Shown: positions 43,926-52,274, counted from the first letter of the stretch. The stretch: DNA of 64,000 bases from Deltaproteobacteria bacterium HGW-Deltaproteobacteria-15 (GCA_002840535.1 PHBH01000016.1:1-64000); one strand, 5' to 3'. Program-made: numbers and translations. Notes: generated from the letters alone by a model not told the origin.

Positions 43926-44411
43926 ATGACCCAGAAAGCCTTCCAGGATTATTACCCGGACGATCTCAGCCATTGCTACGGTTGCGGCCGGCTCAATGAA
44001 CAGGGTATTCAGCTCAAGAGCTACTGGGATGGGGAGGAGTCCGTAGCTGTCTACACCCCCAGACCCTATCAAGTTTCGATACCAGGCTATGCCTACGGGG
44101 GGCTGATTGCTTCTCTTATAGACTGCCACGGCACGGGCACCGCATCGGCAGCCGCATACCGTGCCGAAGGCCGGGAAATGGGTACGGAGCCGACCCTGCG
44201 CTATGTGACAGCGTCCCTCCACGTGGATTTTTTGCGGCCGACACCACTAAATGGGCCACTTGAAGTTCGTGGAAAGGTGAAAGAGATCAAGGGACGTAAA
44301 GTTGTGGTGAGCGCCACGCTCTCCGCCGGCGGGCAAATCTGTGCGAAGGGCGAGGTGGTCGCCGTGCAGATGCCGGCACACATGCTGCCGGGAAGCACAA
44401 AGGCAAGATAG
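43926..44411 (+). CDS. PaaI/hotdog-fold thioesterase family protein
   Basis: 161 aa from ATG 43926. Starts with the Cys-containing CYGCGRLNEQGIQLKSY typical of a PaaI-like subgroup, followed by PGYAYGGLIASLIDCHGTGTA (central helix) and VDFLRPTPLNGPLEVRGKV. Predicted to hydrolyse an acyl-CoA thioester; substrate unknown. Confidence 0.82.
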   Translation: MTQKAFQDYYPDDLSHCYGCGRLNEQGIQLKSYWDGEESVAVYTPRPYQVSIPGYAYGGLIASLIDCHGTGTASAAAYRAEGREMGTEPTLRYVTASLHVDFLRPTPLNGPLEVRGKVKEIKGRKVVVSATLSAGGQICAKGEVVAVQMPAHMLPGSTKAR

Positions 44412-44533
44412 TGGAATAATGGAATGATGGAAAAATTGGAGGAATGGGGCGAAGACAGAAGATTAGTGTAGAATTTCACTGCTCTTTTATTTCTCTCCCC
44501 ATCATTTCATCATTCCGAGTTTCCAACGTTCCA

Positions 44534-44755
44534 TTAATCCGATCCCCAGGTGCCCAGAGCACCGGAACGATTTCCGGCATTTTTTCATGGGACGGGCGCG
44601 TGATCTCGATCCTTTCCCCTATGTCAAACACCATCAGATCCTCCCGATCACCAGACTGCGTTCTCCAAAGACTTTCCGAGACCGGCGTACCCCTGGAAGA
44701 GGCCGACAAGCTGTTCCTGCCCCATCTTCATTCCGACCACACGATCAAAAATTGA
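44534..44755 (+). pseudogene. Metallo-beta-lactamase-fold remnant
   Basis: The frame ending at TGA 44753 carries RLSETGVPLEEADKLFLPHL and then HSDHT, the HXHXDH metal motif with its usual upstream helix, but stops four residues later; the upstream part is not family-like. It is a decayed fragment of about 60 recognisable residues. The IclR promoter starts right at its stop codon. The stretch 44408-44530 before it is repeat-like (TGGAATAATGGAATGATGGA). Confidence 0.6.
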
Positions 44756-44797
44756 TTGACAATCAAGAAGCTGCCGAGTATATGTGCATTATATGCA
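44756..44797 (+). promoter_or_regulatory. Sigma-70 promoter and IclR-type operator
   Basis: TTGACA (44756-44761), 17-nt spacer, TATATG (44779-44784). Immediately downstream TGCATTATATGCA (44785-44797) is a perfect palindrome placed over the expected start of transcription, and GTGCACATAATGC repeats half of it at 44804-44816. It is well placed for autoregulation. Confidence 0.75.
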
Positions 44798-44812
44798 GCA
44801 AGGGTGCACATA

Positions 44813-45613
44813 ATGCGACAAGAAAATTCTACGCATCGGTCCCTGGAAAAAGCCCTGGAGATCCTGCTCTCCTTTGCCCCCCATAATCCGGAGCTCAGCA
44901 CCCAGGAGCTGAGTGAGAAACTCGGGTTCCATAGATCCACGGTCAACCGGCTCTTGCATGTCCTCGAGAAATACGGGTTCATGCAGCAGAATCCCGAGAC
45001 CAGGAAGTTTCTGTTGGGACATTCCATCATGGACCTGGGTTCGGCCGTGCAGCAGTCTCTGAGCAGCAATCTCACGAGAATCGCCATTCCTCTGATCGAC
45101 AGGCTGAGAAACCAGATCCAGGAGACGGTGGTGCTTGAGGTGGCCGGCCCCACCTATACCTCGATAGCACATATTGCAGAGGGGCCGGGGCCTGTCAGGA
45201 TCAAGGAAAACGTCGGTGCGCGACATGGGTACAATGCGGCGGCAGGTGCCAAGAGCATACTCGCGTATTCGCCGCCGGAATTCCAGGAGCGTATTCTCGC
45301 TCAGGAACTGACCGCATTTACGCCAAAGTCCATAACCGATCCAAAAAGCATGAAACGCGAACTGAAGGAAATCTTGCGCCGCGGTTTCGCATTTGACGAT
45401 GAGGAACGAAATGTCGGGATCCGTGCCTTCGGATGTCCTGTTTTCAACTATGAAAAACGAACAGTAGCGGCAGTAGCAGTGGCTGGTCCTGCCCACAGGA
45501 TCACCTGGGAAAGGCACACGGAAATCGTACCCGCCCTGAAAAAAACAGCGGCAGAGATTTCGGAGCAACTCTATTACAGCGATGACAAATCGATAAATTC
45601 CACCAGGAAATAA
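44813..45613 (+). CDS. IclR-family transcriptional regulator
   Basis: 266 aa from ATG 44813. N-terminal winged helix (about 5-75; LSTQELSEKLGFHRSTVNRL) and C-terminal IclR effector domain (about 85-255; VLEVAGPTYTSIAHI, GYNAAAGAKSILAY, GFAFDDEERNVGIRAFGCPV). IclR proteins bind small carboxylates or aromatics. It heads the cluster with an arylsulfotransferase-like protein 21 bp downstream, which it probably controls. Confidence 0.92.
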   Translation: MRQENSTHRSLEKALEILLSFAPHNPELSTQELSEKLGFHRSTVNRLLHVLEKYGFMQQNPETRKFLLGHSIMDLGSAVQQSLSSNLTRIAIPLIDRLRNQIQETVVLEVAGPTYTSIAHIAEGPGPVRIKENVGARHGYNAAAGAKSILAYSPPEFQERILAQELTAFTPKSITDPKSMKRELKEILRRGFAFDDEERNVGIRAFGCPVFNYEKRTVAAVAVAGPAHRITWERHTEIVPALKKTAAEISEQLYYSDDKSINSTRK

Positions 45614-45634
45614 TGCGGGGAAGGAGGGAAGTAA

Positions 45635-47071
45635 ATGACCTATCCGAGTGTGTACCCCACCGGGGCAACAGTATACGACCCGGGGAAATGTTGGAACGGG
45701 TATACGATCTATCAGGCAAAGGAACTGGGGGCACTCCTCGTTGACATGAATGGGACCGAGGTGAAGCTGTGGAAGGGGTTACACGGCTTTCCGAACAAGG
45801 TCTTCCCCGGAGGATATGTCCTGGGGCATACCGGGGAGCGTCCTAACGCTTTCGGCCTACAGGATCAGATCGATCTGGTCCAGGTGGATTTTGATGGGAA
45901 AATCGCGTGGAAGTTCAATCAGTGGGAGTTTATCGAAGATCCCGGTGAGGAGCCCCAGTGGATGGCCCGCCAGCATCATGATTATCAGAGGCAGGGCAAC
46001 CCGGTTGGATATTACGCGCCGGGCATGGATCCGCTGGTGGACAGGGGGAATACCTGGGTTCTCTGTCACAGGAACGTTTTTGAAAAGAAGATCACTGACA
46101 AACATCTGCTCGACGACGTGATTGTTGAAGTGACGTGGGAAGGCGATGTGGTCTGGGAGTGGCACTGCAGCGACCATTTCGATGAACTGGACTTCAGCGA
46201 AGAGGCAAAGAATATCCTCTCCCGCAATCCCAACATGGTTCCTTGCGGTGGGGGAATGGGCGACTGGATGCACATCAATTCCATGTCCCTTCTCGGGCCG
46301 AACAAATGGCACGATGCAGGGGACGGTCGTTTCCATCCGGATAACATCATCTGGGATTCGAGGGAGTCGAACATTTTCGCGATCGTCAGCAGGAAAACAG
46401 GTGAAATCGTATGGAAGGTCGGCCCGGACTACAACGGCAGCAAGGCGCTGCGCAATCTCGGGTGGATGATCGGTCAGCACCATGCACACATGATTCCCAG
46501 GGGGCTACCCGGTGAGGGAAACATTCTGGTCTATGACAACGGAGGCTGGGCGGGATACGGTGCGCCCAATCCGGGATCGCCCACGGGCATCAAGAATGCT
46601 CTCAGGGATTATTCCAGGGTGGTGGAATTCGATCCTACAACGTTGGAAATTGTCTGGCAGCACACCCCCAAAGAAGCGGGGTTCCTCCACCCCACCGACA
46701 GCAACCGGTATTACAGCCCGTTTATCAGTTCCGCCCAGCGGCTGCCCAACGGCAATACGCTGATCACGGAAGGATCCGGCGGGCGTATCATCGAGGTTAC
46801 CCAGGGACATGAACTCGTTTGGGAATACATCAGCCCCTATTGGGGGACCCAGATGCACATGAACATGGTTTATCGGGCATATCGTGTGCCGTATGAATGG
46901 GTGCCGCAGCTCGATCGTCCCAGGGAGAAAGCAATCGAACGGATCGACGTGACCACATTCCGGGTACCGGGCGCAGCATTGCCCGGCCCGAAGCAGGTGA
47001 CCGCGGTGGAAGGAGTTCGACCATATCAGGGGGATGCGGCGTTGTGCGTGCAGGTGGATGCGGACAAGTAG
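45635..47071 (+). CDS. Arylsulfotransferase-like (ASST family) beta-propeller protein
   Basis: 478 aa; GGAAGGAGGGAAGTAA precedes the ATG. Repeats such as GDVVWEWHC, GEIVWKVGP and LEIVWQHTP are propeller blades of the Arylsulfotran families, and conserved His residues occur in DWMHINS, GQHHAHMI and MHMNMV. Bacterial ASSTs transfer sulfate between phenols through a His; they are normally periplasmic, but no signal peptide is seen here. Function in this cluster is unclear; it could act on a different substrate in the cytoplasm. Confidence 0.82.
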   Translation: MTYPSVYPTGATVYDPGKCWNGYTIYQAKELGALLVDMNGTEVKLWKGLHGFPNKVFPGGYVLGHTGERPNAFGLQDQIDLVQVDFDGKIAWKFNQWEFIEDPGEEPQWMARQHHDYQRQGNPVGYYAPGMDPLVDRGNTWVLCHRNVFEKKITDKHLLDDVIVEVTWEGDVVWEWHCSDHFDELDFSEEAKNILSRNPNMVPCGGGMGDWMHINSMSLLGPNKWHDAGDGRFHPDNIIWDSRESNIFAIVSRKTGEIVWKVGPDYNGSKALRNLGWMIGQHHAHMIPRGLPGEGNILVYDNGGWAGYGAPNPGSPTGIKNALRDYSRVVEFDPTTLEIVWQHTPKEAGFLHPTDSNRYYSPFISSAQRLPNGNTLITEGSGGRIIEVTQGHELVWEYISPYWGTQMHMNMVYRAYRVPYEWVPQLDRPREKAIERIDVTTFRVPGAALPGPKQVTAVEGVRPYQGDAALCVQVDADK

Positions 47072-47186
47072 GTCTTGGACGAGGAATCGTTCCGTTTTTC
47101 TATTGCGTTGTTCGAACCGTTTTCCCTCAGATCGCACCTGGTTTGCCCAGCGTGTTCTTCTGAGAACGGGAAGGAAGACGGATCCG

Positions 47187-47243
47187 CCACGAAGGCACAG
47201 AGACACAAAGTAAATCAGAACGCTCTTCTTCGTGTCTTCGTGG
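47187..47243. repeat. Inverted TTCGTG-type repeat
   Basis: CCACGAAGGCACAGAGACAC at 47187 faces CTTCTTCGTGTCTTCGTGGC at 47224-47243. Confidence 0.7.
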
Positions 47244-47272
47244 CCGGATTCAAGGTGGAGAGGGGGTTGGCC

Positions 47273-48655
47273 ATGAAGGATTTTGATGTCGTAGTCCTCG
47301 GGGGCGGCCCAGGAGGATATGTGGCTGCGGTCCGATCCAGCCAGTTGGGACTCCGCACCGCATTGGTGGAGAAGGAAAACCTGGGTGGAGTATGTTTGAA
47401 CTGGGGCTGCGTCCCCACCAAGTCGCTGCTGCAGAATGCGGAGGTCGTGCATCTCCTCTCGAGAGGAAGAACCTTTGGTTTCGAGGTGGATCATCTATCC
47501 GCGAATTTTGCCGAGGCCCACAAGCGGAGCAGAAGCGTGGTGACACGGCAGATCAGACGCATTCAGCTCCTGATGAAAAAATACTCGATCGCAGTATATG
47601 AGGGCGCCGGAAGGCTGAAGGGCACAAATCAGGTGGAGATCGAACCCTCCGGGGAAAGGCTGAGCGCAAGGAACATCATTATTGCAACGGGGGCGCGGCC
47701 CAGGGAGCTGCCGGGAAATCCGTTCGATGATGAAAGGGTTGTCCAGTACAGGAAAGCAGTGGACCTGAAAGAGCTGCCCTCTTCGGCAGTGATAGTCGGT
47801 GGAGGCCCTATAGGAATGGAGTTCGCCACCCTCTGGACACGCTATGGGGTAAAGGTCACGGTCCTCGAGATGCTGCCGCACATTCTCCCCCTGGAAGATG
47901 AAGATATCTCGGCAGAGGCGGAGAAACAGTTCAAGCGGTCGGGTATGCACGTTTTTACGGGAGCCCGGGTTGAAGAGATCCGCCGGGACGATAAGGGCGC
48001 CAAAGTCAGGTTTGTCACAGGAGGCAAAACCGAAGAGGTCACTGCTGACAAGGTCCTGGTGGCCGTTGGTTTCGCGCCGAACAGCGAGAACCTTGGACTG
48101 GAGCAGTCGGGGGTTTTTGTGACCCGCGGATATGTCGACATCGACCTTCAAATGCGCACCTCCGTCCCGAACATCTATGCGATTGGCGATGTAACAGGGA
48201 AATCAGGGCTGGCCCACACCGCTTCGGCACAGGCAATGATTGCCGCTGAAGCCATTACAGGACGTCCGACGGAAGCCCTGGACTACCGCAATATTCCACG
48301 CTGCACGTATGCCTATCCTGAGTCCGCCTCAGTGGGCCTTACCGAAAAGCAGGCACGAGAGCAGGGTCACGAGGTGATGGTTGCCCAAGCTCCTTTTGCG
48401 GCAAATGCCAGGGCCTTGGCAATGGACGAGAATTTCGGATTTGTAAAGCTCGTGGGGGAAGCTGCCGGGAAGAAGCTCCTGGGCGTTCACCTCATCGGAG
48501 CCCACGTGACGGAGTTGATCGCAGGCCCGGCGGCACTGGTCAGAAAGGGCGCAAGGGTGGAAGAACTGGGATGCACGGTTCATCCCCATCCCAGCTTGAG
48601 CGAAACGCTCATGGAGGCTGCACATGCACTGATGGGGCACGCCATCCACATTTAG
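47273..48655 (+). CDS. lpdA: Dihydrolipoyl dehydrogenase-type flavoprotein
   Basis: 460 aa from ATG 47273 (GGAGAGGGGG upstream). FAD motif GGGPGGYVAA, redox-active disulfide GGVCLNWGCVPTKS, NAD motif GGGPIGMEF, FAD-binding YAIGDVTG, and C-terminal catalytic His-Glu in HPHPSLSETLMEA. No lipoyl or 2-oxoacid dehydrogenase subunits are adjacent, so its partner is either elsewhere or the glutaredoxin-like protein encoded next. Confidence 0.9.
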   Translation: MKDFDVVVLGGGPGGYVAAVRSSQLGLRTALVEKENLGGVCLNWGCVPTKSLLQNAEVVHLLSRGRTFGFEVDHLSANFAEAHKRSRSVVTRQIRRIQLLMKKYSIAVYEGAGRLKGTNQVEIEPSGERLSARNIIIATGARPRELPGNPFDDERVVQYRKAVDLKELPSSAVIVGGGPIGMEFATLWTRYGVKVTVLEMLPHILPLEDEDISAEAEKQFKRSGMHVFTGARVEEIRRDDKGAKVRFVTGGKTEEVTADKVLVAVGFAPNSENLGLEQSGVFVTRGYVDIDLQMRTSVPNIYAIGDVTGKSGLAHTASAQAMIAAEAITGRPTEALDYRNIPRCTYAYPESASVGLTEKQAREQGHEVMVAQAPFAANARALAMDENFGFVKLVGEAAGKKLLGVHLIGAHVTELIAGPAALVRKGARVEELGCTVHPHPSLSETLMEAAHALMGHAIHI

Positions 48656-48680
48656 CAGGTTGCTGAAAACTTGATTTAAA

Positions 48681-48714
48681 CCTTCGTGCTCTTCGTGTCC
48701 TTCGTGGTGAAAGC
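48681..48714. repeat. TTCGTG array
   Basis: CCTTCGTGCTCTTCGTGTCC then TTCGTGGTGAAAGC: three 9-nt units between lpdA and the next gene. Confidence 0.75.
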
Positions 48715-48772
48715 AAGGCAGTTAAACTGCGAAGCGCGGCAATAATAGGACTTTTTCACTGAGGAGTCGTCG

Positions 48773-49624
48773 ATGGAAAAGATAATCTATACGGCCACAG
48801 GGTGTGCCCGGTGTAAAATCGCAAAAAAGTTTATGGCTGAGAAAGGAATCGATTATCGGGAGTTCGACATCAAGGGAGATGGAAAGGATTCCTTCGGGCA
48901 GTTTTACAGGAATAACCGCAGCGCGATTTTCAGGGGCAAAGAGGGGATCGAGTTCCCGGTCTTTGTCGACGGCGGATTCATCCGGCAGGGAGTGGGAGTG
49001 GTGGTCGCCTATCTGCATGCCGGTACGGCGCTGGACGGCTTCATCGGCCGGAGCGACCTTTCCCACGGATGGATGGACGGCATTCACGTGTCGGGCGGGG
49101 ATCCCTCCCTGGCCGACAGTCTTATCCTCGTTTTGAGTTTTCTCAAGAGGCAGGGGCTGAAGCTTCAGCTCGACACGATGGGGAGGAATGCGTCGCTCCT
49201 GGAGAGGCTGCTCGGCTCCGGGCTGGGCGACCGGGTAATCATGGAAGTGAGAGGACCCTTGAATCTCCTTTGCAGCACAGGGGCCGGAGGTGTCGACCCG
49301 GCTGAGGTCAAAAAGACGATCGCACTCGTGGCAAAGTTCCCGGAATACCGGTTCATAACCACGGTAACCCCTGTTGTGCGGCAGGAGGACCCGTTCGAGG
49401 TCAGTTATTTGACCCCGGAGGAAGTCGGGGAGACAGCCCGGCTCATTCAGGAAGCAACCGGGAGCCAAAAACAACCTTACCTGCTGCGGTTGTTCGATCC
49501 GGAAACCTCTGCGGATAAACGGATCAGCTCCATGGAGAAGCTTCCAGCCGACGCTCTTTTCAAGTATCGCGCAGCGGCGCGCAGGCACCAGGTCATGGCG
49601 GATATCGAAAAGACAACGACGTAG
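48773..49624 (+). CDS. Glutaredoxin domain fused to a PflA-like barrel lacking the radical SAM cysteines
   Basis: 283 aa. Residues 1-80 form a glutaredoxin: TATGCARCKIAKKF (Cys11, Cys14), REFDIKGDG and the cis-Pro segment EFPVFVDG. From about 95 the chain reads like the middle of an activase-type radical SAM barrel: IHVSGGDPSL (compare GGE), LKLQLDTMGRN and DRVIMEVRGPLNLL. The N-terminal CX3CX2C that would hold the iron-sulfur cluster is absent, its place being taken by the glutaredoxin. It may be a cluster-free derivative or an iron-sulfur/thiol handling factor. Downstream of lpdA. Confidence 0.7.
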   Translation: MEKIIYTATGCARCKIAKKFMAEKGIDYREFDIKGDGKDSFGQFYRNNRSAIFRGKEGIEFPVFVDGGFIRQGVGVVVAYLHAGTALDGFIGRSDLSHGWMDGIHVSGGDPSLADSLILVLSFLKRQGLKLQLDTMGRNASLLERLLGSGLGDRVIMEVRGPLNLLCSTGAGGVDPAEVKKTIALVAKFPEYRFITTVTPVVRQEDPFEVSYLTPEEVGETARLIQEATGSQKQPYLLRLFDPETSADKRISSMEKLPADALFKYRAAARRHQVMADIEKTTT

Positions 49625-49648
49625 TTGTCTCCTGAAAACGGTCTGAAA

Positions 49649-49800
49649 ATCCCCTCTGTCTCCCCTTTAATAAAGGGGAGGACTTGCCCGGTATCCCCCT
49701 CTAAAGGGGGACCAAGGGGGATTTGGTCGTACACGATGAGCACGAAGAATGGAACCGATCCGTCCGATAGGTCCACTCCCTCTTTCGTGCTCTTCGTGGT
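49649..49800. repeat. Palindromic repeats between clusters
   Basis: CTCCCCTTTAATAAAGGGGAG is a hairpin at about 49660-49680, followed by TCCCCCTCTAAAGGGGGACC (about 49694-49713), a common intergenic element. 49732-49749 and 49783-49799 are an inverted pair of TTCGTG units. The whole gap 49625-49880 has no gene. Confidence 0.65.
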
Positions 49801-49881
49801 GAAAGCCAGGCCCTCTGCTCACTTCTTCAGACCCCCATGCCCAAACTCTGCGCCATTTTCAATAAAGTGTTACGGTTTTTC

Positions 49882-49912
49882 TTGACGGGCAGCCCTGTAG
49901 ATTGTAGACAAT
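49882..49912 (+). promoter_or_regulatory. Promoter and GntR-type operator
   Basis: TTGACG, 17-nt spacer, TAGACA; the palindrome ATTGTAGACAAT (49901-49912) covers the -10 and fits FCD-type GntR operators (TTGT-N-ACAA). A second ACAAT lies at 49915-49919. Confidence 0.65.
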
Positions 49913-49935
49913 AGACAATTTAAAGGAGCCTCGAT

Positions 49936-50604
49936 TTGCTGAAGGTCGAATCCATAGTGGATAGCGCCAGGAAGTATCTGGAAACCTGCATCTTCAGCGG
50001 GGAATACAAGCCCGGTCAACAGGTAAAGGAACAGGAGGTCGCTTCTTCCCTCGGGATCAGCCGTCCTCCCATCCGGGAGGCGTTCAAAATCCTGGAGGCT
50101 GAAGGGTTCCTGAGAAGAGAGCCTCGGCGGGGCGTCTTTGTCTCGGATCTTACAGGCGTGGACATTTGGGAGATCTACACCTTGAAGATCGCGTTGTACT
50201 GCCTGGCCGTAACGCTTGCAATCGACAAGATGTCCGATGCCGATTTTCACAGACTGGAAGGAATCGTCGATGAAATGGAGGCGATTGTCCTGCGTCCCGG
50301 CAAGAAAGATATTTTGAAGTACGAGGATCTGAATCATCTTTTCCACGAAACCACTGCAGAGATCGCCGGGCACGGAAGGCTCAGGAAAATCCAGCAGTCT
50401 TTGAACAACCAGGCAAAACGCATCGCGGTGGGATCTTTTTCGGATCCAAAACATCTCAAAGAGTCGTGCAGGTACCACCGAAAAATTCTTGAAGCCGTGA
50501 AAGCCAAGAACAAAGAATTGGCAGAGCAGTTGACCAGAGAGCACATTGTAAAAGGGCTGGTCATCCAGGAAGAACTCTTCAGGAAAAAAGGCAAATCTTT
50601 TTGA
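49936..50604 (+). CDS. GntR-family regulator (FCD subfamily) of the nicotinate-like cluster
   Basis: 222 aa starting at TTG 49936 behind AAAGGAGCCTCGAT. N-terminal winged helix (EQEVASSLGISRPPIREAFKILEAEGFL) and all-helical FCD effector domain with metal-binding-type residues (DLNHLFHETT; CRYHRKILEAV). FCD regulators usually sense carboxylic acids. It is first in a run of same-strand genes leading to the catabolic operon and has a palindrome over its own promoter. Confidence 0.92.
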   Translation: MLKVESIVDSARKYLETCIFSGEYKPGQQVKEQEVASSLGISRPPIREAFKILEAEGFLRREPRRGVFVSDLTGVDIWEIYTLKIALYCLAVTLAIDKMSDADFHRLEGIVDEMEAIVLRPGKKDILKYEDLNHLFHETTAEIAGHGRLRKIQQSLNNQAKRIAVGSFSDPKHLKESCRYHRKILEAVKAKNKELAEQLTREHIVKGLVIQEELFRKKGKSF

Positions 50605-50654
50605 AAGAACCGCGAGTCCTGAGGGATTCGAGATGGAATGGGAGGATTGGAAGG

Positions 50655-52136
50655 ATGTTATTGGACGAAGTGAAAAGCCATTATGGCAGATTGAAGCTGC
50701 TGATTGACGGCGAATGGGTCGAGTCCCGTTCCACACAGATCCAGCAGGACACAAATCCCGCTACCGATGAGGTGATCGCCGAGTTTCCCGTGGCCACTCA
50801 CGAGGAGACTATTCAGGCAATCGAGGCGGCGCAAAAGGGTTTTCAGAAGTGGCGAAACGTCTCTATTCGAGACCGGGCATATATGCTTTTCACCATGCAC
50901 GGCAAGTTCCGAGAGCACTTTGAGGAGATGTGCCGCACTCTCACGCAGGACCATGGAAGGACAATTGACGAGGCAAGGGGATCGGTTGCACGGGTGCTGG
51001 AAAACATCGAGTCAGCGTGCTCGGCGATTTATCACATGCCTAAGGAAAACGAAACCGTGCTGAACCTTGCCAACGGCATCGATGAGTACCTTTACTGGGA
51101 GCCTCTGGGAGCGTTCCTGATCATCACCCCGGGAAACATCCCCATGCACGCCTGGTCTTCCTTTGTGCCCTATGCCCTGGCCGCCGGCTGTACGGTAGTC
51201 ATCAGTCCGAGCAGGCAAGATCCGATTGCGGCGGAAACCATTAACAGGGTCGCCCTGGAGGCCGGTTTTCCCAAGGGTGTGATCAACATGGTCTATGGGG
51301 GAAGAGCGGTCAACAAGGAAATCCTCTCCCATCCTTACATCAAAGGGGTAGGTTTCATCGGCTCAAACAGGGCGGGCCATGAGCTCTTCGAGACGTGCGG
51401 AAAACTCCGGAAGACTTCTTCCATCAACGGCAACGGCAAGAACACCGTGGTGATCATGCCCGATGCGGACATCGACACGGCAATCCCCTGGCTTTTGAGA
51501 GGCTGCTTCGGGATGACCGGACAGCGCTGTCTGGGAACGGACAATGTGGTGGTCATTGGAGACATCTACGACGAGGTGAAGAGGAAGTTCAAAGAGGCTG
51601 CCGCGAAAATGAAGCTCGGGTACGGCCTGGAGACAGAGACCACGATGGGGCCGTATGCCACCAGGGACGTGATGCAGAATGTCCTCAACTGGACCGAGCA
51701 GGCCCTCAAGGACGGGGCCAAAATGGTGCTGGATGGAAGGACTGCCAAAGTCAAGGACTATCCCAAAGGGTACTTCATGGGCCCGATCCTTTTGGAGGAC
51801 GTGAATGTAGATATGCCGAGTGCAAAGGTAGAGGCCTTCGGCGCCGTGGCTGCCCTGATCAGGGGAGAGAGCATGGACCAGGCAATCGAGTGGATCAATA
51901 CCAAGACCAACCTGGGCCACTCCGCCTGCATCATGACATCGAGCGGAAAGAACGCCCGGAAATTCACCCGGGAGGTCAACGTGGGCAATGTGGGGGTCAA
52001 TGTCGGTGTGGCCCAGCCTTATGCCTTCTTCCCGCTGGGTTCAAGAAGGGACTCCTTTGTGGGCAGCGCAAAATCCAGGCTCGCCTCAATGAGGCTGTTC
52101 ATGGATGAGAAGACGGTTACCACAAGGTGGGTTTGA
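50655..52136 (+). CDS. Aldehyde dehydrogenase, methylmalonate-semialdehyde dehydrogenase-like
   Basis: 493 aa from ATG 50655 (GGAGG upstream). Catalytic Cys292 in MTGQRCLGT with Arg291 before it; Arg113 in EARGSVARVLE. I recall that two invariant arginines of Bacillus IolA/MmsA bind the substrate carboxylate, and these positions appear kept. SINGNGKNTVVIMPDADID matches the MmsA GGAKNH region, where the general-base Glu of ordinary ALDHs is missing. The C-terminal NVGVNVGVAQPYAFFPLGSR also follows MmsA. It should oxidise a 2-substituted malonate semialdehyde to an acyl-CoA plus CO2. Placed first in the N-heterocycle operon; 2-formylglutarate is a fitting substrate (inference). Confidence 0.85.
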   Translation: MLLDEVKSHYGRLKLLIDGEWVESRSTQIQQDTNPATDEVIAEFPVATHEETIQAIEAAQKGFQKWRNVSIRDRAYMLFTMHGKFREHFEEMCRTLTQDHGRTIDEARGSVARVLENIESACSAIYHMPKENETVLNLANGIDEYLYWEPLGAFLIITPGNIPMHAWSSFVPYALAAGCTVVISPSRQDPIAAETINRVALEAGFPKGVINMVYGGRAVNKEILSHPYIKGVGFIGSNRAGHELFETCGKLRKTSSINGNGKNTVVIMPDADIDTAIPWLLRGCFGMTGQRCLGTDNVVVIGDIYDEVKRKFKEAAAKMKLGYGLETETTMGPYATRDVMQNVLNWTEQALKDGAKMVLDGRTAKVKDYPKGYFMGPILLEDVNVDMPSAKVEAFGAVAALIRGESMDQAIEWINTKTNLGHSACIMTSSGKNARKFTREVNVGNVGVNVGVAQPYAFFPLGSRRDSFVGSAKSRLASMRLFMDEKTVTTRWV

Positions 52137-52138
52137 AA

Positions 52139-52260
52139 GGTGTCAGGTGTCGGGTGTCAGCATAGTAGTTCACTAGTTTCCTGACACCTGAACACTGAAA
52201 CCTGACACCTGAACACTGAAACCTGAAACCTGAAACCTGAACACTGACCCCCGACACCTA
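52139..52260. repeat. CTGAAAC/CTGACACC microrepeat tract
   Basis: About 120 bp of degenerate tandem units such as CCTGAACACTGAAACCTGAC between the ALDH gene and the hydroxylase operon, with an inverted part (GGTGTCAGGTGTCGGGTGTC) at the left end. Confidence 0.8.
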
Positions 52261-52274
52261 GTAAGGAGAATCCC

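Noticed and set aside
44476..44709. Minus-strand frame containing LMVFDIG in front of the beta-lactamase-fold remnant
   Set aside because: The resemblance to an inverted half of the metallo-beta-lactamase domain is too short to support a local inversion.
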